In this document: positions 1 to 8,889 of the stretch, one piece after another
How the letters are laid out: each line of letters opens with the position of its first letter
How positions within the stretch are numbered: the stretch's first letter is position 1
Origin: an uncultured Oscillospiraceae bacterium
GTDB lineage: Bacteria > Bacillota > Clostridia > Oscillospirales > Acutalibacteraceae
Direction: 5' to 3'
Assembly (NCBI GenBank): GCA_902495835.1
Contig: CABUYS010000024.1
Location: 1 to 16,133 of the forward strand
Length of the DNA: 16,133 bases
Program-made: the position numbers and the translations under genes
The notes under the pieces: generated by a model
Database searches by the model: none
The model's input: only the letters and a program-made list of their open reading frames with translations
What the model was told of the DNA's origin: nothing

Positions 1-42
1 AGGGCAACTTTCTAAAACACAAACTATTATACAAAATTTAAA

Positions 43-118
43 TGGACGAGGAGCCAGCACTCGAACCTGCGGCATCTTGGTCCCAAACCAAGCACTCTAC
101 CATCTGAGCTACACCTCG
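43..118 (-). tRNA. tRNA-Pro (anticodon UGG), with T-arm defects
   Basis: Read on the minus strand, this 76-nt stretch folds as a tRNA. The acceptor 5' strand is 112-118, the D arm 94-109, the anticodon stem 76-80/88-92 with loop TTTGGGA (anticodon UGG, proline), and CCA is encoded at 43-45. The fold is imperfect on the 3' side. The T-stem strands GCAGG and GCTGG pair at only three central positions, leaving G49/G65 and G53/G61 mismatched. The acceptor has a U6/U67 mismatch, and the discriminator base is U rather than the usual A of bacterial tRNA-Pro. The anticodon and D arms are intact. A consensus promoter lies directly upstream, so the gene is probably transcribed. It may be a decaying copy or a diverged functional tRNA. 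Confidence 0.85.
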
Positions 119-128
119 ATACTACTTA

Positions 129-156
129 ATTATAATGTTTTATTCAAAATTGTCAA
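129..156 (-). promoter_or_regulatory. Promoter of tRNA-Pro
   Basis: On the minus strand a perfect -35 TTGACA (151-156) is followed after 16 bp by a perfect -10 TATAAT (129-134). The expected transcription start is near 122, about four bases before the tRNA 5' end at 118, so the precursor leader would be very short. Confidence 0.8.
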
Positions 157-175
157 CTGATAAACGAAATAAATT

Positions 176-204
176 TTGATAAACGCAGCTTTTTAATGTA
201 TTAT
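176..204 (+). promoter_or_regulatory. Promoter of addB-addA
   Basis: A -35 TTGATA (176-181) and a -10 TATTAT (199-204) are separated by exactly 17 bp, each matching five of six consensus bases. The predicted transcription start near 211 lies at or after the ATG at 210, which supports the downstream TTG at 243 as the real addB start. Confidence 0.65.
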
Positions 205-242
205 ATACTATGTTTTTAGACAAATTTCGGGAGGACATTAAC

Positions 243-3200
243 TTGCTGCAACTTATTCTTGGAAAAAGCGGAACAGGAAAATCAAATAAACTTGTTCAAA
301 TCATGAAAGAAAAAATGAAATTAAATCAAAAAATAATACTTATAGTTCCGGAGCAAAGTTCGTTCGGAAACGAACAAAAAATGTTAAAGGTTTTCGGAGA
401 CAGGGATTTCAACAAAATTGAAGTATTAAGTTTTTCACGGCTTTATGATTTTGTATCCACACATTTGAGTATACCTTCTTTAACGCCGCCCGAAGACATA
501 TTCAAAATTGTAAATATGAACTGTGCAATTGAAAAAATCAAGTCAAAATTAAGTCTATACAAAAAAAATTCCGCAGATATAGCCGTAGCAGAACTAATGC
601 TTAAAACAATCAAAGAATTCAAGACGCATAAAATAAAATTTGACGACTTAAGCAAAATACAACAACTTACTTCCAAGGATAATTTAAAACAAAAAATATC
701 GGAAATAAAGCTTATAATAGAATCTTATGAAAAACTTGTAAATTCAGGCTTTGAAGATTCTCTTGATAACTTAAATCAACTTGAATCAGTCATAAAGCAA
801 AACAATGTGTTTGGAGATTACAATATATTTTTTGATGAGTTCAGCAGTTTTACTCCTCAACAGTTCAGCATATTGGAAATAATATTAAAGCAGTGCAAAA
901 ATGCTTACATGGCGTTTTGCTGCGACAATTTTAAAAACAAAAGTAACGAAAAAGATTTATTTTTCAATATTTATCAAACAATTCAAAAAATTAAAAAGGC
1001 TGCAAAATTGCAAAACACAGAAATTTTAGAACCTATTTTTTTAGAAAATTGTTCAAAGCAAAAAAAATCAGATATACATATTTTACAGCAAAATATATTC
1101 TGTGCGAAAAAAATCATTTCTGAAGCGATTCCTGACAACATAAAAATTTACAATGCTTTGAATCAATTTGAAGAATGCGAATTCATCGCAAAAAATATAA
1201 TCAAACTTATAATAACGGAAAATTATAAATTCAAAGATTTTGCGGTAATAGTCAGAAATGTGGACAGTTACAAAAACATATTAAAAAATATTTTTAAAAA
1301 ATATGATATTCCGTATTTTTTAAATTCACCTGATACAATTTTCCACAAAAGCATAATGAATTTAATATTTTCAGCCTTAGATGTCGTTAATTCGGGGTTT
1401 GATTCTCAGGAAATTTTTCGTTTCCTTAAATCAGGACTCATAAATCTATCAACAGAAGATATATCTTTGGTTGAAAATTATATATTTCTCTGGAACATTA
1501 ACGGATTTGACTGGTTTGATGATTTTACTCTGCATCCCGATGGGTTTGAAAAATCTTGGGACGAAGAAAGTGAGGAAAAGTTAAAATTAATAAATGAACT
1601 GAGAGAAAAAATAATATCTCCGTTAAAAAATTTCTACGAAAAAACTAAACAAGCCACCGCAAAAAAAATATCCAAATCCATTTATGAGCTCATAATGCAA
1701 ACAAACGCTTCCGAATCACTGAGGGCTCTTTGCAAAAATTTAATTAAAAACGAAAAAATTACAGAAGCAGAACACGAAGCCAAAGCCTGGGACTGTGCAA
1801 TGGATATGCTGGGGAAAATTTCGGATATATTTCAAGATACAAAAATTTCCACAAAAAGATATACCGATATACTACGTTCCGTTGCAGGTTCAATCAACAT
1901 TTCATCTATACCGCAAAGTCTTGACAGCGTGGTTATAGGTGCTGCAGATACTATACGTTTATCGGATTCTAAGATAGTATTTATAGCGGGAGCAGTTAAC
2001 GGAGAATTTCCAAAAGTTCCGGATTCGTCCGAAATATTTACCAAACAAGAAATAGACCACATTGCTTCTTTGGGAATGGAATTTATGGACAGTGCAAAAA
2101 CATTTCTTATACAAGAAAGATTTTTGGCTTACATGGTTATTTCAAACTCCTCTCATAAATTGTTTGTAAGCTGGCCTTCGTCTAATTTTTCGGGTAAAGG
2201 TAAGCTTCCGTCGGAAATCATAAAAGAAATAAAAGATGTTTTCCCAAAAATAAAAATTATGAATCGTTACAGTTTCACACCCGAAGAATCTGTGTGGAAA
2301 GAAAAACCTTCATTTGAAATGCTTGCTCAAAATTTTAAAAACAACTCGTCTTTTTCAAACGAACTTAAAAAATATTATCTTGAAAGTGATTCTTACAAAA
2401 AAAAATATAAATCTTTAGAACAAATATTTCTAAACAAACCACTGAATTTTAACGACCCTCAAAAAGCAAAAAATTTCTTTGGAAAAAACATTAAACTTTC
2501 TGCGTCTCAAATAGAAAAATACTATACTTGCAGATTCGGATATTTTTGCGAATATGCTTTAAAAGCCAAACCTCAAAAAAAAGCAAGGTTCGGTGCTATA
2601 GAATACGGAAATATTATTCACTTTACTCTTGAAAAGTTATTTAAAAAATATCCTCAGCACAAAATAGTATCCACCCCGATTGACGAAATAAAAGCAGAAA
2701 TAAAGTTCATTACAAAAAACTACGTAGAAAAAAATTTGGGAGGTTTTTCAAACAAACCTCAAAGATTTGTCCACGGAATAAAAAAGCTAAACTCTTCGCT
2801 TATGTTTTTGACCGAGTATCTTATAAAAGAATTTGAACAAAGCTCTTTTACTCTTTCTGACCTTGAACTTGAAATATCCGAAAAAGGACAAATTCCTCCC
2901 TTAAAAATAAAAACACCAAACGGAAGCGTTATTACAATTGAGGGGAAAATCGACAGAGTAGACACAATGCAATCCGAAAAAGGAACTTTCGTGAGAATTA
3001 TAGACTACAAAACAGGAATTAAAGAATTTAAACTTTCTGACCTTTTATACGGACTAAACATGCAAATGCTTATATATCTTACGGCAGTTACAAAAAACGG
3101 AATTCACAAATACGGGAAAATAATCCCCGCGGGAATGCTCTATTTTACCGCTCTGAAACCCGTTGTCGAAGCTCTGGAAAAAGAAAATAAAGACGCGGCA

Positions 3201-3581
3201 ATTGCAAAAATTTTTAAAAAACTTTGCATGAACGGACTGCTTTTAAACGACGCGGAATCAATTACAGGCATGGAAAAGGACGGAAAAGGAATATTCATTC
3301 CGGCTGAAATTAAAAACGGAGAAATTAAAAAATCTCAGTCTGCAATAAATTTAACTGAATTTAAATCAATATCAGATTACTCGGTTAATTTGATAATCGA
3401 AATGGCTACGTGCCTTCAAAAAGGAGAAGTATCCGCAAAACCTATTTTTAAAAATTACAGTGCTTGCGACAGATGCAATTATTTCCCGATTTGTTGCTAC
3501 GAAAGCGATACATTTTGCAAAATACCCACAAATATTTTAAACAAAAAAGCTTTGGAAAAAATAATCGAAAAGGACGAATAA
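243..3581 (+). CDS. addB: ATP-dependent helicase/deoxyribonuclease subunit B (AddB)
   Basis: This is the AddB subunit of the AddAB helicase-nuclease, which resects double-strand breaks and, in studied Firmicutes, responds to Chi sites before RecA loading. The N-terminus carries a Walker A-like motif, GKSGTGKS, at residues 7-14. The C-terminal nuclease domain has D904 and D921-Y-K923. The four cysteines expected for the AddB iron-sulfur cluster are present: C763, then C1075, C1078 and C1084 in the CxxC-x5-C spacing. The TTG start at 243 is chosen because GGGAGG (229-234) sits 8 bp upstream, the protein then begins MLQLILGKSG as in the family, and the ATG at 210 lies at the predicted transcription start. 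Length, 1112 residues, is normal. addA follows after 4 bp, so the two are one operon. Confidence 0.96.
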   Translation: MLQLILGKSGTGKSNKLVQIMKEKMKLNQKIILIVPEQSSFGNEQKMLKVFGDRDFNKIEVLSFSRLYDFVSTHLSIPSLTPPEDIFKIVNMNCAIEKIKSKLSLYKKNSADIAVAELMLKTIKEFKTHKIKFDDLSKIQQLTSKDNLKQKISEIKLIIESYEKLVNSGFEDSLDNLNQLESVIKQNNVFGDYNIFFDEFSSFTPQQFSILEIILKQCKNAYMAFCCDNFKNKSNEKDLFFNIYQTIQKIKKAAKLQNTEILEPIFLENCSKQKKSDIHILQQNIFCAKKIISEAIPDNIKIYNALNQFEECEFIAKNIIKLIITENYKFKDFAVIVRNVDSYKNILKNIFKKYDIPYFLNSPDTIFHKSIMNLIFSALDVVNSGFDSQEIFRFLKSGLINLSTEDISLVENYIFLWNINGFDWFDDFTLHPDGFEKSWDEESEEKLKLINELREKIISPLKNFYEKTKQATAKKISKSIYELIMQTNASESLRALCKNLIKNEKITEAEHEAKAWDCAMDMLGKISDIFQDTKISTKRYTDILRSVAGSINISSIPQSLDSVVIGAADTIRLSDSKIVFIAGAVNGEFPKVPDSSEIFTKQEIDHIASLGMEFMDSAKTFLIQERFLAYMVISNSSHKLFVSWPSSNFSGKGKLPSEIIKEIKDVFPKIKIMNRYSFTPEESVWKEKPSFEMLAQNFKNNSSFSNELKKYYLESDSYKKKYKSLEQIFLNKPLNFNDPQKAKNFFGKNIKLSASQIEKYYTCRFGYFCEYALKAKPQKKARFGAIEYGNIIHFTLEKLFKKYPQHKIVSTPIDEIKAEIKFITKNYVEKNLGGFSNKPQRFVHGIKKLNSSLMFLTEYLIKEFEQSSFTLSDLELEISEKGQIPPLKIKTPNGSVITIEGKIDRVDTMQSEKGTFVRIIDYKTGIKEFKLSDLLYGLNMQMLIYLTAVTKNGIHKYGKIIPAGMLYFTALKPVVEALEKENKDAAIAKIFKKLCMNGLLLNDAESITGMEKDGKGIFIPAEIKNGEIKKSQSAINLTEFKSISDYSVNLIIEMATCLQKGEVSAKPIFKNYSACDRCNYFPICCYESDTFCKIPTNILNKKALEKIIEKDE

Positions 3582-3585
3582 TTAT

Positions 3586-6500
3586 ATGAGCAGAGCATGG
3601 ACTCCTGACCAAAACAACGCCATAAATGCCGTCGGCGGAAGCATACTTGTTTCCGCAGCGGCAGGTTCGGGAAAAACTTCGGTATTGGTTGAAAGAGTAA
3701 TAAACCAAATAACCGACCCTTTAAACCCGACAAACATAGATAAATTTTTAATCGTAACCTTTACAAAAGCAGCCGCTCAAGAAATGAAAAATCGTATTTC
3801 TTCAAGGCTTTCGGAAATGATAACAAAAAATCCTGAAAATATAAATCTTCAAAACCAGCAAATGATGCTTAAATATTCATCAATCGGCACTATTCACAGC
3901 TTTTGCAACAGCATTGTAAAAGAAAATTTTTACAAACTCGGAATATCCCCGAAATTCAGAATTGCCGACGAAAGTGAAATTTCTATAATTAAAGAAAAAG
4001 CAATTGAAAAAACTCTTGACTATTTTTACGAACTGGAAAATCCCGATTTTATATATGTTTCTGATCTTTTCGGAAGCGAAAAGGATGATAAATCGCTCGC
4101 TTTGATTATTAATCAAGTTTATGATTTTACTCGTTCTCTTCCTTTCCCCGAAAAATGGATGAACGAAGTTTATGAAATGTATAAAAACACTTCGTCCGTA
4201 AAAGATTCTCCGTGGGGAAAAATTGCATTGAATGCTGCAAAAAAATCTTTGAAATCCGTCCAAAAAATAATTTCGGACACAATAGACATATCAAATACGA
4301 ATGAAAGTATTAAAAAGTCTTACGGCGAAGCTTTGGAAAAAGATTTTTCGGAAATAAATTCAATTATAAATTGTTTGGAATCAAGCACTTGGGATGAAAT
4401 TTCGCAAAAAATAAGCAATTTTTCTTTTTCCAAATTCAAACCTTTGAAAGCACAAAACTGTCAATTTGAAAAAAACATTATATCCGAAAAACGAAAGTAT
4501 GTTAAAAGTGTTATTGAAAATTTGCAAAAATATTTTGTGTTTTCCGAAATAAGCACTCTCGAAACTGTTGAAAAATTCAAAATTATTTCAAAAACACTGT
4601 TTGATATTACCAAGCGATTTGATGAAGAAATAAATTCTTTAAAAGCTATTAGAAACATAGCGGATTACAGTGACCTTGAACACTGGACTGTTAAACTTTT
4701 ATCGGAAGAATCAGAGAGCGAAATTAAACCCAGCAGTATAGCTTGTGAAATTTCAAACAGATATTCCGAAATAATGGTAGACGAGTATCAAGACATTAAT
4801 GAGATTCAAAATACTATCTTTAAACTTATAAATAACAACAATAAAATGTTTTGCGTCGGTGATGTGAAACAAAGCATATATAAATTCCGTCATTCAAAAC
4901 CTCAAATATTTCTTAAAAGAAAAGACAGTTATCCGCTTTATTCAAAAGAAAATAATATTTATCCAGCAAAAATTATTCTGGGTAAAAATTTCAGAAGTAG
5001 CGAAAAAATTATTGAAAGTATAAACTTTGTTTTCAAAAATATTATGTCAAAAGACGTCGGAGAAATTGAATACAATAGCGAAGAACAGCTCATACCGGGA
5101 AAAGTTTCGGAGGAAAATTCAGACGCAGGCGTTAGTTTTACAATAATAGACGTATCCGAATCAGAGGAAAACTCAGACATACTTGAAGCTTCCCATATTG
5201 CCGAAACCATAACGGAAATGATATATAAAAAATATAAAATTTACGAAAACGGAACCGAAAGACCCGTTACTTATGGAGATTTTTGTATTTTACTCAGAAG
5301 TTCAAATGCTCATGCACATATTTATGCTCACGAACTTTTTAAACAAGGTATACCTTCGTGGTCGGAAACGAATGAAAAATTTCTTGAAACTTCTGAAATT
5401 TCCAATATAATTTCAATACTTCAAGTAATCGACAATCCGGTTCAGGATATTCCTCTCATATCTTCAATGATAAGTCCTATTTTTGGTTTTTCGGTTGACG
5501 AATTGGCAGAAATAAGACTTCTGGATAAAAATTCATCTTTTTATTTCACGGTAAAAAAAGCTGCCGACAACGGAAATAAAAAATGTTTGGAATTTTTAAA
5601 CAAAATAAATTACTGGAGACAACTGGCTTGTACCCTTCCCTGCGAATCTTTAATACAGTCCATATACGACGAAACCGATTATCCTGCAATGTGCCTTGCT
5701 CAAAACAACGGAAACATAAAAAAAGCTAATCTTGATATTTTTGCTCAGTATGCCGAAAAGTTTGAATCCCAGTATCACAAGGGTTTGAGCGGATTTTTAA
5801 ATTACATAGAAAGTTTAAAACAAAAAAAATCAGATTTGCAGCCTGCTTCAATATCATCAGAACACGAAAACACAGTAAAAATAATGAGTATACACAAATC
5901 AAAAGGCCTTGAATTTCCCGTATGTATAGTCGCAGGTTGCGGTAAAAAATTTAATCTCGATACCGGAAAAGTTATAATAAACCCTGAATATGGACTAGCT
6001 ATGAAGTTAAAAAATGATGAAGGTACGCTTCAGTTTGACAATTTAATAAGACGTTCCGTGTTTTCACAAAATCAAAGCGAAGACATCTCCGAAGAAATGA
6101 GAATATTATACGTCGCACTTACCCGAGCAAAACAAAAGCTTATTTTAATAGCTTCTTTGAAAGAGCCCCAAAAAACAGTTGAAAAAAATTTGATATTAAC
6201 TCAAAACAATGAAATTATATCAAGTCAAACAGTAAAAAACTCGACTTCATTTGCGTCATGGATTATTTTATGCATTTGCCAAAGCAGCATGAGAAATAAA
6301 TTTTGCAGTTTAATGAATCTTGAAGAATATGTTTCTGAAAAAAATTCTTATGATTCTTTAAAATGGGATATAAATCTAATTTCGCCAAAAGAAGAGGAAT
6401 TTGAAAATGACAATTTTGACAATTCGGACTTTTGCGAAAATACTATAACTTCAAATGAAAATTACGATTCAAAATGGAGAGAAATAATAAATCAAAGATT

Positions 6501-7152
6501 TCATTTCAGTTACCCAAATAAAAAATTTATTAATCTTCCTCTTAAAATATCCGCTTCAATGATGAACCAAAGTGGCGATGCGGAGCAATATATAGCAAAT
6601 TCTCAGCCGTCTTTTGCGTCTGAAAAAAATTTTACCCCTGCAGAACGAGGGACAGCTTTGCATAAATTTATGTGCTTTGCAAATTTTAAAAATGCCAAAA
6701 CAAACGGCGTGAAAAACGAACTCGATTATTTATTAAAAAAAGGATTTTTAAATTCCAGAGAAGCAAACGTTTTGGACATAAATAAAATTAAAAAATTTAT
6801 GGATTCTGACTTAATGCAAAGAATACTAAATAGTCCAAAAGCAATTCGCGAACAAAGATTTTCGGTTAAAGTGCCTCCCGAATTTTTATCAAAAGAAATT
6901 GTGCGTGAAAATAATTGCGATAATTTCATTGTAATGCAAGGAGCAATCGACTGTGCTTTCCTAGAAAACGATGAATACATAATAGTTGATTACAAAACCG
7001 ACAAAACCGAAAATATAAAAGAGTTATATGAAAAATATTCTACACAATTAAAATTATACAAGTATGCTCTTGAAAAAATTTCTCCGTATAAAGTCAAAGA
7101 ACTTGCGATTTATTCGTTTTATTTAGGAAAAACATTTTCAGAAATGCAATAA
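3586..7152 (+). CDS. addA: ATP-dependent helicase/nuclease subunit A (AddA)
   Basis: This is AddA, the UvrD/Rep-type superfamily 1 3'-5' helicase with a C-terminal RecB-family nuclease, partner of the AddB encoded just upstream. Visible motifs in order are Walker A AAAGSGKT (24-31), the Walker B-type box DEYQD (about 398-402), VGDVKQSIYKFR (about 425-436), NFRSS (about 468-472), SIHKSKGLEFP (about 769-779) and YVALTRAKQKL (motif VI, about 842-852). The nuclease site is D1122 with D1135-Y-K1137. At 1188 residues it has full family length with no frameshift. The ATG lies 4 bp after the addB stop, with a modest purine-rich AAAGGA stretch inside the end of addB, which suggests translational coupling. 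No convincing terminator follows the gene. Confidence 0.97.
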   Translation: MSRAWTPDQNNAINAVGGSILVSAAAGSGKTSVLVERVINQITDPLNPTNIDKFLIVTFTKAAAQEMKNRISSRLSEMITKNPENINLQNQQMMLKYSSIGTIHSFCNSIVKENFYKLGISPKFRIADESEISIIKEKAIEKTLDYFYELENPDFIYVSDLFGSEKDDKSLALIINQVYDFTRSLPFPEKWMNEVYEMYKNTSSVKDSPWGKIALNAAKKSLKSVQKIISDTIDISNTNESIKKSYGEALEKDFSEINSIINCLESSTWDEISQKISNFSFSKFKPLKAQNCQFEKNIISEKRKYVKSVIENLQKYFVFSEISTLETVEKFKIISKTLFDITKRFDEEINSLKAIRNIADYSDLEHWTVKLLSEESESEIKPSSIACEISNRYSEIMVDEYQDINEIQNTIFKLINNNNKMFCVGDVKQSIYKFRHSKPQIFLKRKDSYPLYSKENNIYPAKIILGKNFRSSEKIIESINFVFKNIMSKDVGEIEYNSEEQLIPGKVSEENSDAGVSFTIIDVSESEENSDILEASHIAETITEMIYKKYKIYENGTERPVTYGDFCILLRSSNAHAHIYAHELFKQGIPSWSETNEKFLETSEISNIISILQVIDNPVQDIPLISSMISPIFGFSVDELAEIRLLDKNSSFYFTVKKAADNGNKKCLEFLNKINYWRQLACTLPCESLIQSIYDETDYPAMCLAQNNGNIKKANLDIFAQYAEKFESQYHKGLSGFLNYIESLKQKKSDLQPASISSEHENTVKIMSIHKSKGLEFPVCIVAGCGKKFNLDTGKVIINPEYGLAMKLKNDEGTLQFDNLIRRSVFSQNQSEDISEEMRILYVALTRAKQKLILIASLKEPQKTVEKNLILTQNNEIISSQTVKNSTSFASWIILCICQSSMRNKFCSLMNLEEYVSEKNSYDSLKWDINLISPKEEEFENDNFDNSDFCENTITSNENYDSKWREIINQRFHFSYPNKKFINLPLKISASMMNQSGDAEQYIANSQPSFASEKNFTPAERGTALHKFMCFANFKNAKTNGVKNELDYLLKKGFLNSREANVLDINKIKKFMDSDLMQRILNSPKAIREQRFSVKVPPEFLSKEIVRENNCDNFIVMQGAIDCAFLENDEYIIVDYKTDKTENIKELYEKYSTQLKLYKYALEKISPYKVKELAIYSFYLGKTFSEMQ

Positions 7153-7224
7153 AAATATATCTTTACTTTAAAAAATCAAGTATTTGTAAAAAATAATAAT
7201 CGCCTTAGCATTAAGTTTTTACAC

Positions 7225-7419
7225 TTAGTAATTAAACTCCTTATGCTTTGTTACTCTGTCTTTGTATATGGTGGTAGACCTTATGTTCCTCCATTTAATT
7301 TTACAGTTATCCAATTCAATATAAGAACTGCTACTTCCTTTAAATTTTCCTATTATATGCTCGCCTGTATTTAATATAATTAAAACTCTTTTTCCTTGTT
7401 TAAATCCATGATGTATCAT
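7225..7419 (-). CDS. Small Sm/SH3-like beta-barrel protein, function unknown
   Basis: A 64-residue basic protein. Residues 7-50 alternate hydrophobic residues with turns in the way of a small Sm-like or SH3-like barrel: a GKRVLIIL strand, NTGEHIIGKF (resembling the Sm1 pattern of strand, turn, G, strand), then strands around YIELDNC, KIKW and the IRSTTIY end. Such barrels often bind RNA or act as small adaptors, but no specific role can be assigned. A GGAG (7428-7431) lies 8 bp before the ATG, which supports real translation. The gene converges on addA with a 72-bp gap and begins the accessory stretch. The fold call is by eye from the strand pattern. That it is a gene is more certain than what it does. 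Confidence 0.6.
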   Translation of the reverse strand: MIHHGFKQGKRVLIILNTGEHIIGKFKGSSSSYIELDNCKIKWRNIRSTTIYKDRVTKHKEFNY

Positions 7420-7462
7420 TTTTTAGGCTCCGATTATATTTTTTGTAAATATATTTAAAAAT

Positions 7463-7491
7463 AGGAACTCTTTAATACACAATGAGTTCCT
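7463..7491 (-). terminator. Hairpin, possible weak terminator or leader structure
   Basis: AGGAACTC (7463-7470) and GAGTTCCT (7484-7491) form a perfect 8-bp stem with a 13-nt loop. Read on the minus strand it is followed by ATTTTTAAATAT. It lies 44 bp upstream of the Sm-like gene, so it could end transcription from the right or form part of that gene's leader. Confidence 0.35.
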
Positions 7492-7881
7492 TATAATTAC
7501 TAATTATATAATATTTTTAACCTAAAATCAAAATTTCCACCGTTAAATGCTTTATTATTGTGAATAATCCAATATTTCTTAGAAAAATTCCTATATAATT
7601 ACATCTTACAAGTCAACAAAATTACTACCTCGAGATGATAATTTATAAAGTGAAAGCAACAGTACTTCAAATCAAAAAATATTTTATACAAGGCACTAAA
7701 AAATGACTTTAAAAAAATAAAAATTTATTAAGACACAAAAAACACAACTATGAAAAGTCAAATTCTAACGTAAAATTTCCAAAAAACCTTTAATTGACAA
7801 AGAACAAGCAAATGGAGCAAAATAGATGCAATAATACACACGAGAAATTACGACAATAAACCGAAAGTTTTCAAACTGTCC
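7492..7881. other. Gene-free AT-rich stretch
   Basis: About 390 bp with no open reading frame that has both a ribosome binding site and a plausible protein. It holds a perfect -35 TTGACA at 7794-7799 with a moderate -10 CAAAAT (7818-7823, 18-bp spacing) on the plus strand, but no gene follows it. A 7-bp inverted repeat (7704-7710 and 7754-7760) is too widely spaced to mean much. The stretch may be the scar of deleted genes. Confidence 0.5.
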
Positions 7882-8334
7882 TTATATTTCTTTGACATAC
7901 AATCGGTCTGTTTCATTATCATAATTAATAATATCTTTGAGATAACGATATCCATACTTTTCATATAATCCTACATGTATTGACGGGATATATGTTCTGT
8001 CAAATCCATTTTCCTTTGCGTACTCGTTAGCAAAGGAAATCAGCTTTTCGCTAATCCTATGTCCACGAAAATTTTCTGTCACAAATATACCCGATATCCA
8101 TGGATATATTTCAGGTAACGGATAATAATCTTCTTTTCTGATGTAAGCCATTCCTACAATTTGACCATTTACTATTGCTACAAACGGAGTTTCCCAATCC
8201 GTGAATGTCCATGACCTAAGTTCACTTAACATATGGTCTTTTACATCTTCCCATGAAAAATTTTCAACAAAACAGATAAGATCATCTGCTAAAACTGCTC
8301 CTCTTTCTACTTTTTTTATTTCCAGTGTATCCAT
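7882..8334 (-). CDS. GNAT family N-acetyltransferase
   Basis: A 150-residue protein of the Gcn5-related N-acetyltransferase superfamily, which moves the acetyl group of acetyl-CoA to an amine. Motif A, the CoA-binding strand-turn-helix, is visible as ISGIFVTENFRGHRISEKLI (residues 80-99); R90-G91 and I94 fill the usual pyrophosphate-binding RGxxI positions. Motif B follows as GLYEKYGY (122-129). The substrate cannot be told. GGGAGG (8347-8352) lies 12 bp before the ATG, somewhat far but the only good site. It appears to be a single-gene unit with an extended -10 promoter, separated from the ribonuclease operon by a terminator. Confidence 0.85.
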   Translation of the reverse strand: MDTLEIKKVERGAVLADDLICFVENFSWEDVKDHMLSELRSWTFTDWETPFVAIVNGQIVGMAYIRKEDYYPLPEIYPWISGIFVTENFRGHRISEKLISFANEYAKENGFDRTYIPSIHVGLYEKYGYRYLKDIINYDNETDRLYVKEI

Positions 8335-8373
8335 ACAAATAAACAGCCTCCCAAATTCTGATTTGTTAAACTC

Positions 8374-8382
8374 ATCATATCA
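8374..8382 (-). promoter_or_regulatory. Extended -10 promoter of the acetyltransferase gene
   Basis: On the minus strand, TGATATGAT is a TGn-extended -10 element with TATGAT at 8374-8379. There is no recognisable -35. Its likely place (8397-8402) overlaps a near-palindrome, GAGAAA-TT-TTTCTC (8390-8403), which could be an operator. Confidence 0.45.
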
Positions 8383-8430
8383 CAAAATTGAGAAATTTTT
8401 CTCTTATGCATTAAATAAAACAAAACACCT

Positions 8431-8464
8431 TACGCCTGCAGGCACTTTACATACCGCAGGCGTA
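8431..8464 (-). terminator. Rho-independent terminator of the ribonuclease-inhibitor operon
   Basis: TACGCCTGC (8431-8439) and GCAGGCGTA (8456-8464) form a perfect 9-bp GC-rich stem with a 16-nt loop. On the minus strand it is followed by AGGTGTTTTGTTTTATTT. It lies about 120 bp after the barstar-like gene and before the acetyltransferase promoter. The plus-strand side, TTTCGTTT, is a weaker tail. Confidence 0.7.
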
Positions 8465-8580
8465 TTTCGTTTGCAAAGAAAGTTTCATAAGTGATTTCTT
8501 TCGTATTACAATTTGTTTTACAGTGCATAGAACAAGTCAGTATTTGGAACATTTGCAGTTAAGGGTTAATGCTTAAATTT

Positions 8581-8877
8581 TTAGTCTATTATCTCAAAAT
8601 CAAACGATTTCCATCCATATTCATTATGTTCTTTTTTATTATCTTCAAGAACTCTATGCATAATATCTATATCATGTTCGAATTTTTCGGGTAGAGTTGA
8701 TTCACCTAATATCTCAACTTTATCAGCATCGCATTCGCTCCATAGCAAATCCCAGAAAGCATCCCAATTTCGTCCATACCATTCTGGAAAATTGAATGCT
8801 TCTCTAATTCTTTCATGAATTTCGCCTAGATATTTACATCCTGTCAAATCTAACTTTATTATTTTTTTCTCGCTCAT
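8581..8877 (-). CDS. Barstar-family ribonuclease inhibitor (immunity protein)
   Basis: A 98-residue acidic protein matching barstar, which plugs the active site of barnase-type ribonucleases. The core helix-loop-helix reads PEWYGRNWDAFWDLL (residues 31-45), equivalent to PEYYGENLDALWDCL of Bacillus barstar. The two key inhibitory aspartates are kept (D39 and D43, barstar D35 and D39), while the barnase-contacting tyrosine 29 is a tryptophan (W33). The gene starts 12 bp after the ribonuclease gene. Its AAGGAG site (8886-8891) overlaps the ribonuclease stop codon, which couples inhibitor translation to the toxin. It very likely protects the cell from that neighbouring enzyme. Confidence 0.93.
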   Translation of the reverse strand: MSEKKIIKLDLTGCKYLGEIHERIREAFNFPEWYGRNWDAFWDLLWSECDADKVEILGESTLPEKFEHDIDIMHRVLEDNKKEHNEYGWKSFDFEIID

Positions 8878-8889
8878 ATTAAAATCTCC

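Noticed and set aside
7212..7227. Small inverted repeat after addA as a terminator
   Set aside because: Only five A/T-rich base pairs and no T-run close to the stem on either strand.
7635..7706. Short reading frame of 23 codons in the gene-free gap
   Set aside because: No ribosome binding site, no recognisable sequence, and a length expected by chance in AT-rich DNA.
8201..8494. 97-residue plus-strand reading frame antisense to the acetyltransferase
   Set aside because: It overlaps a recognised gene on the other strand and runs through a terminator hairpin; no protein family pattern.
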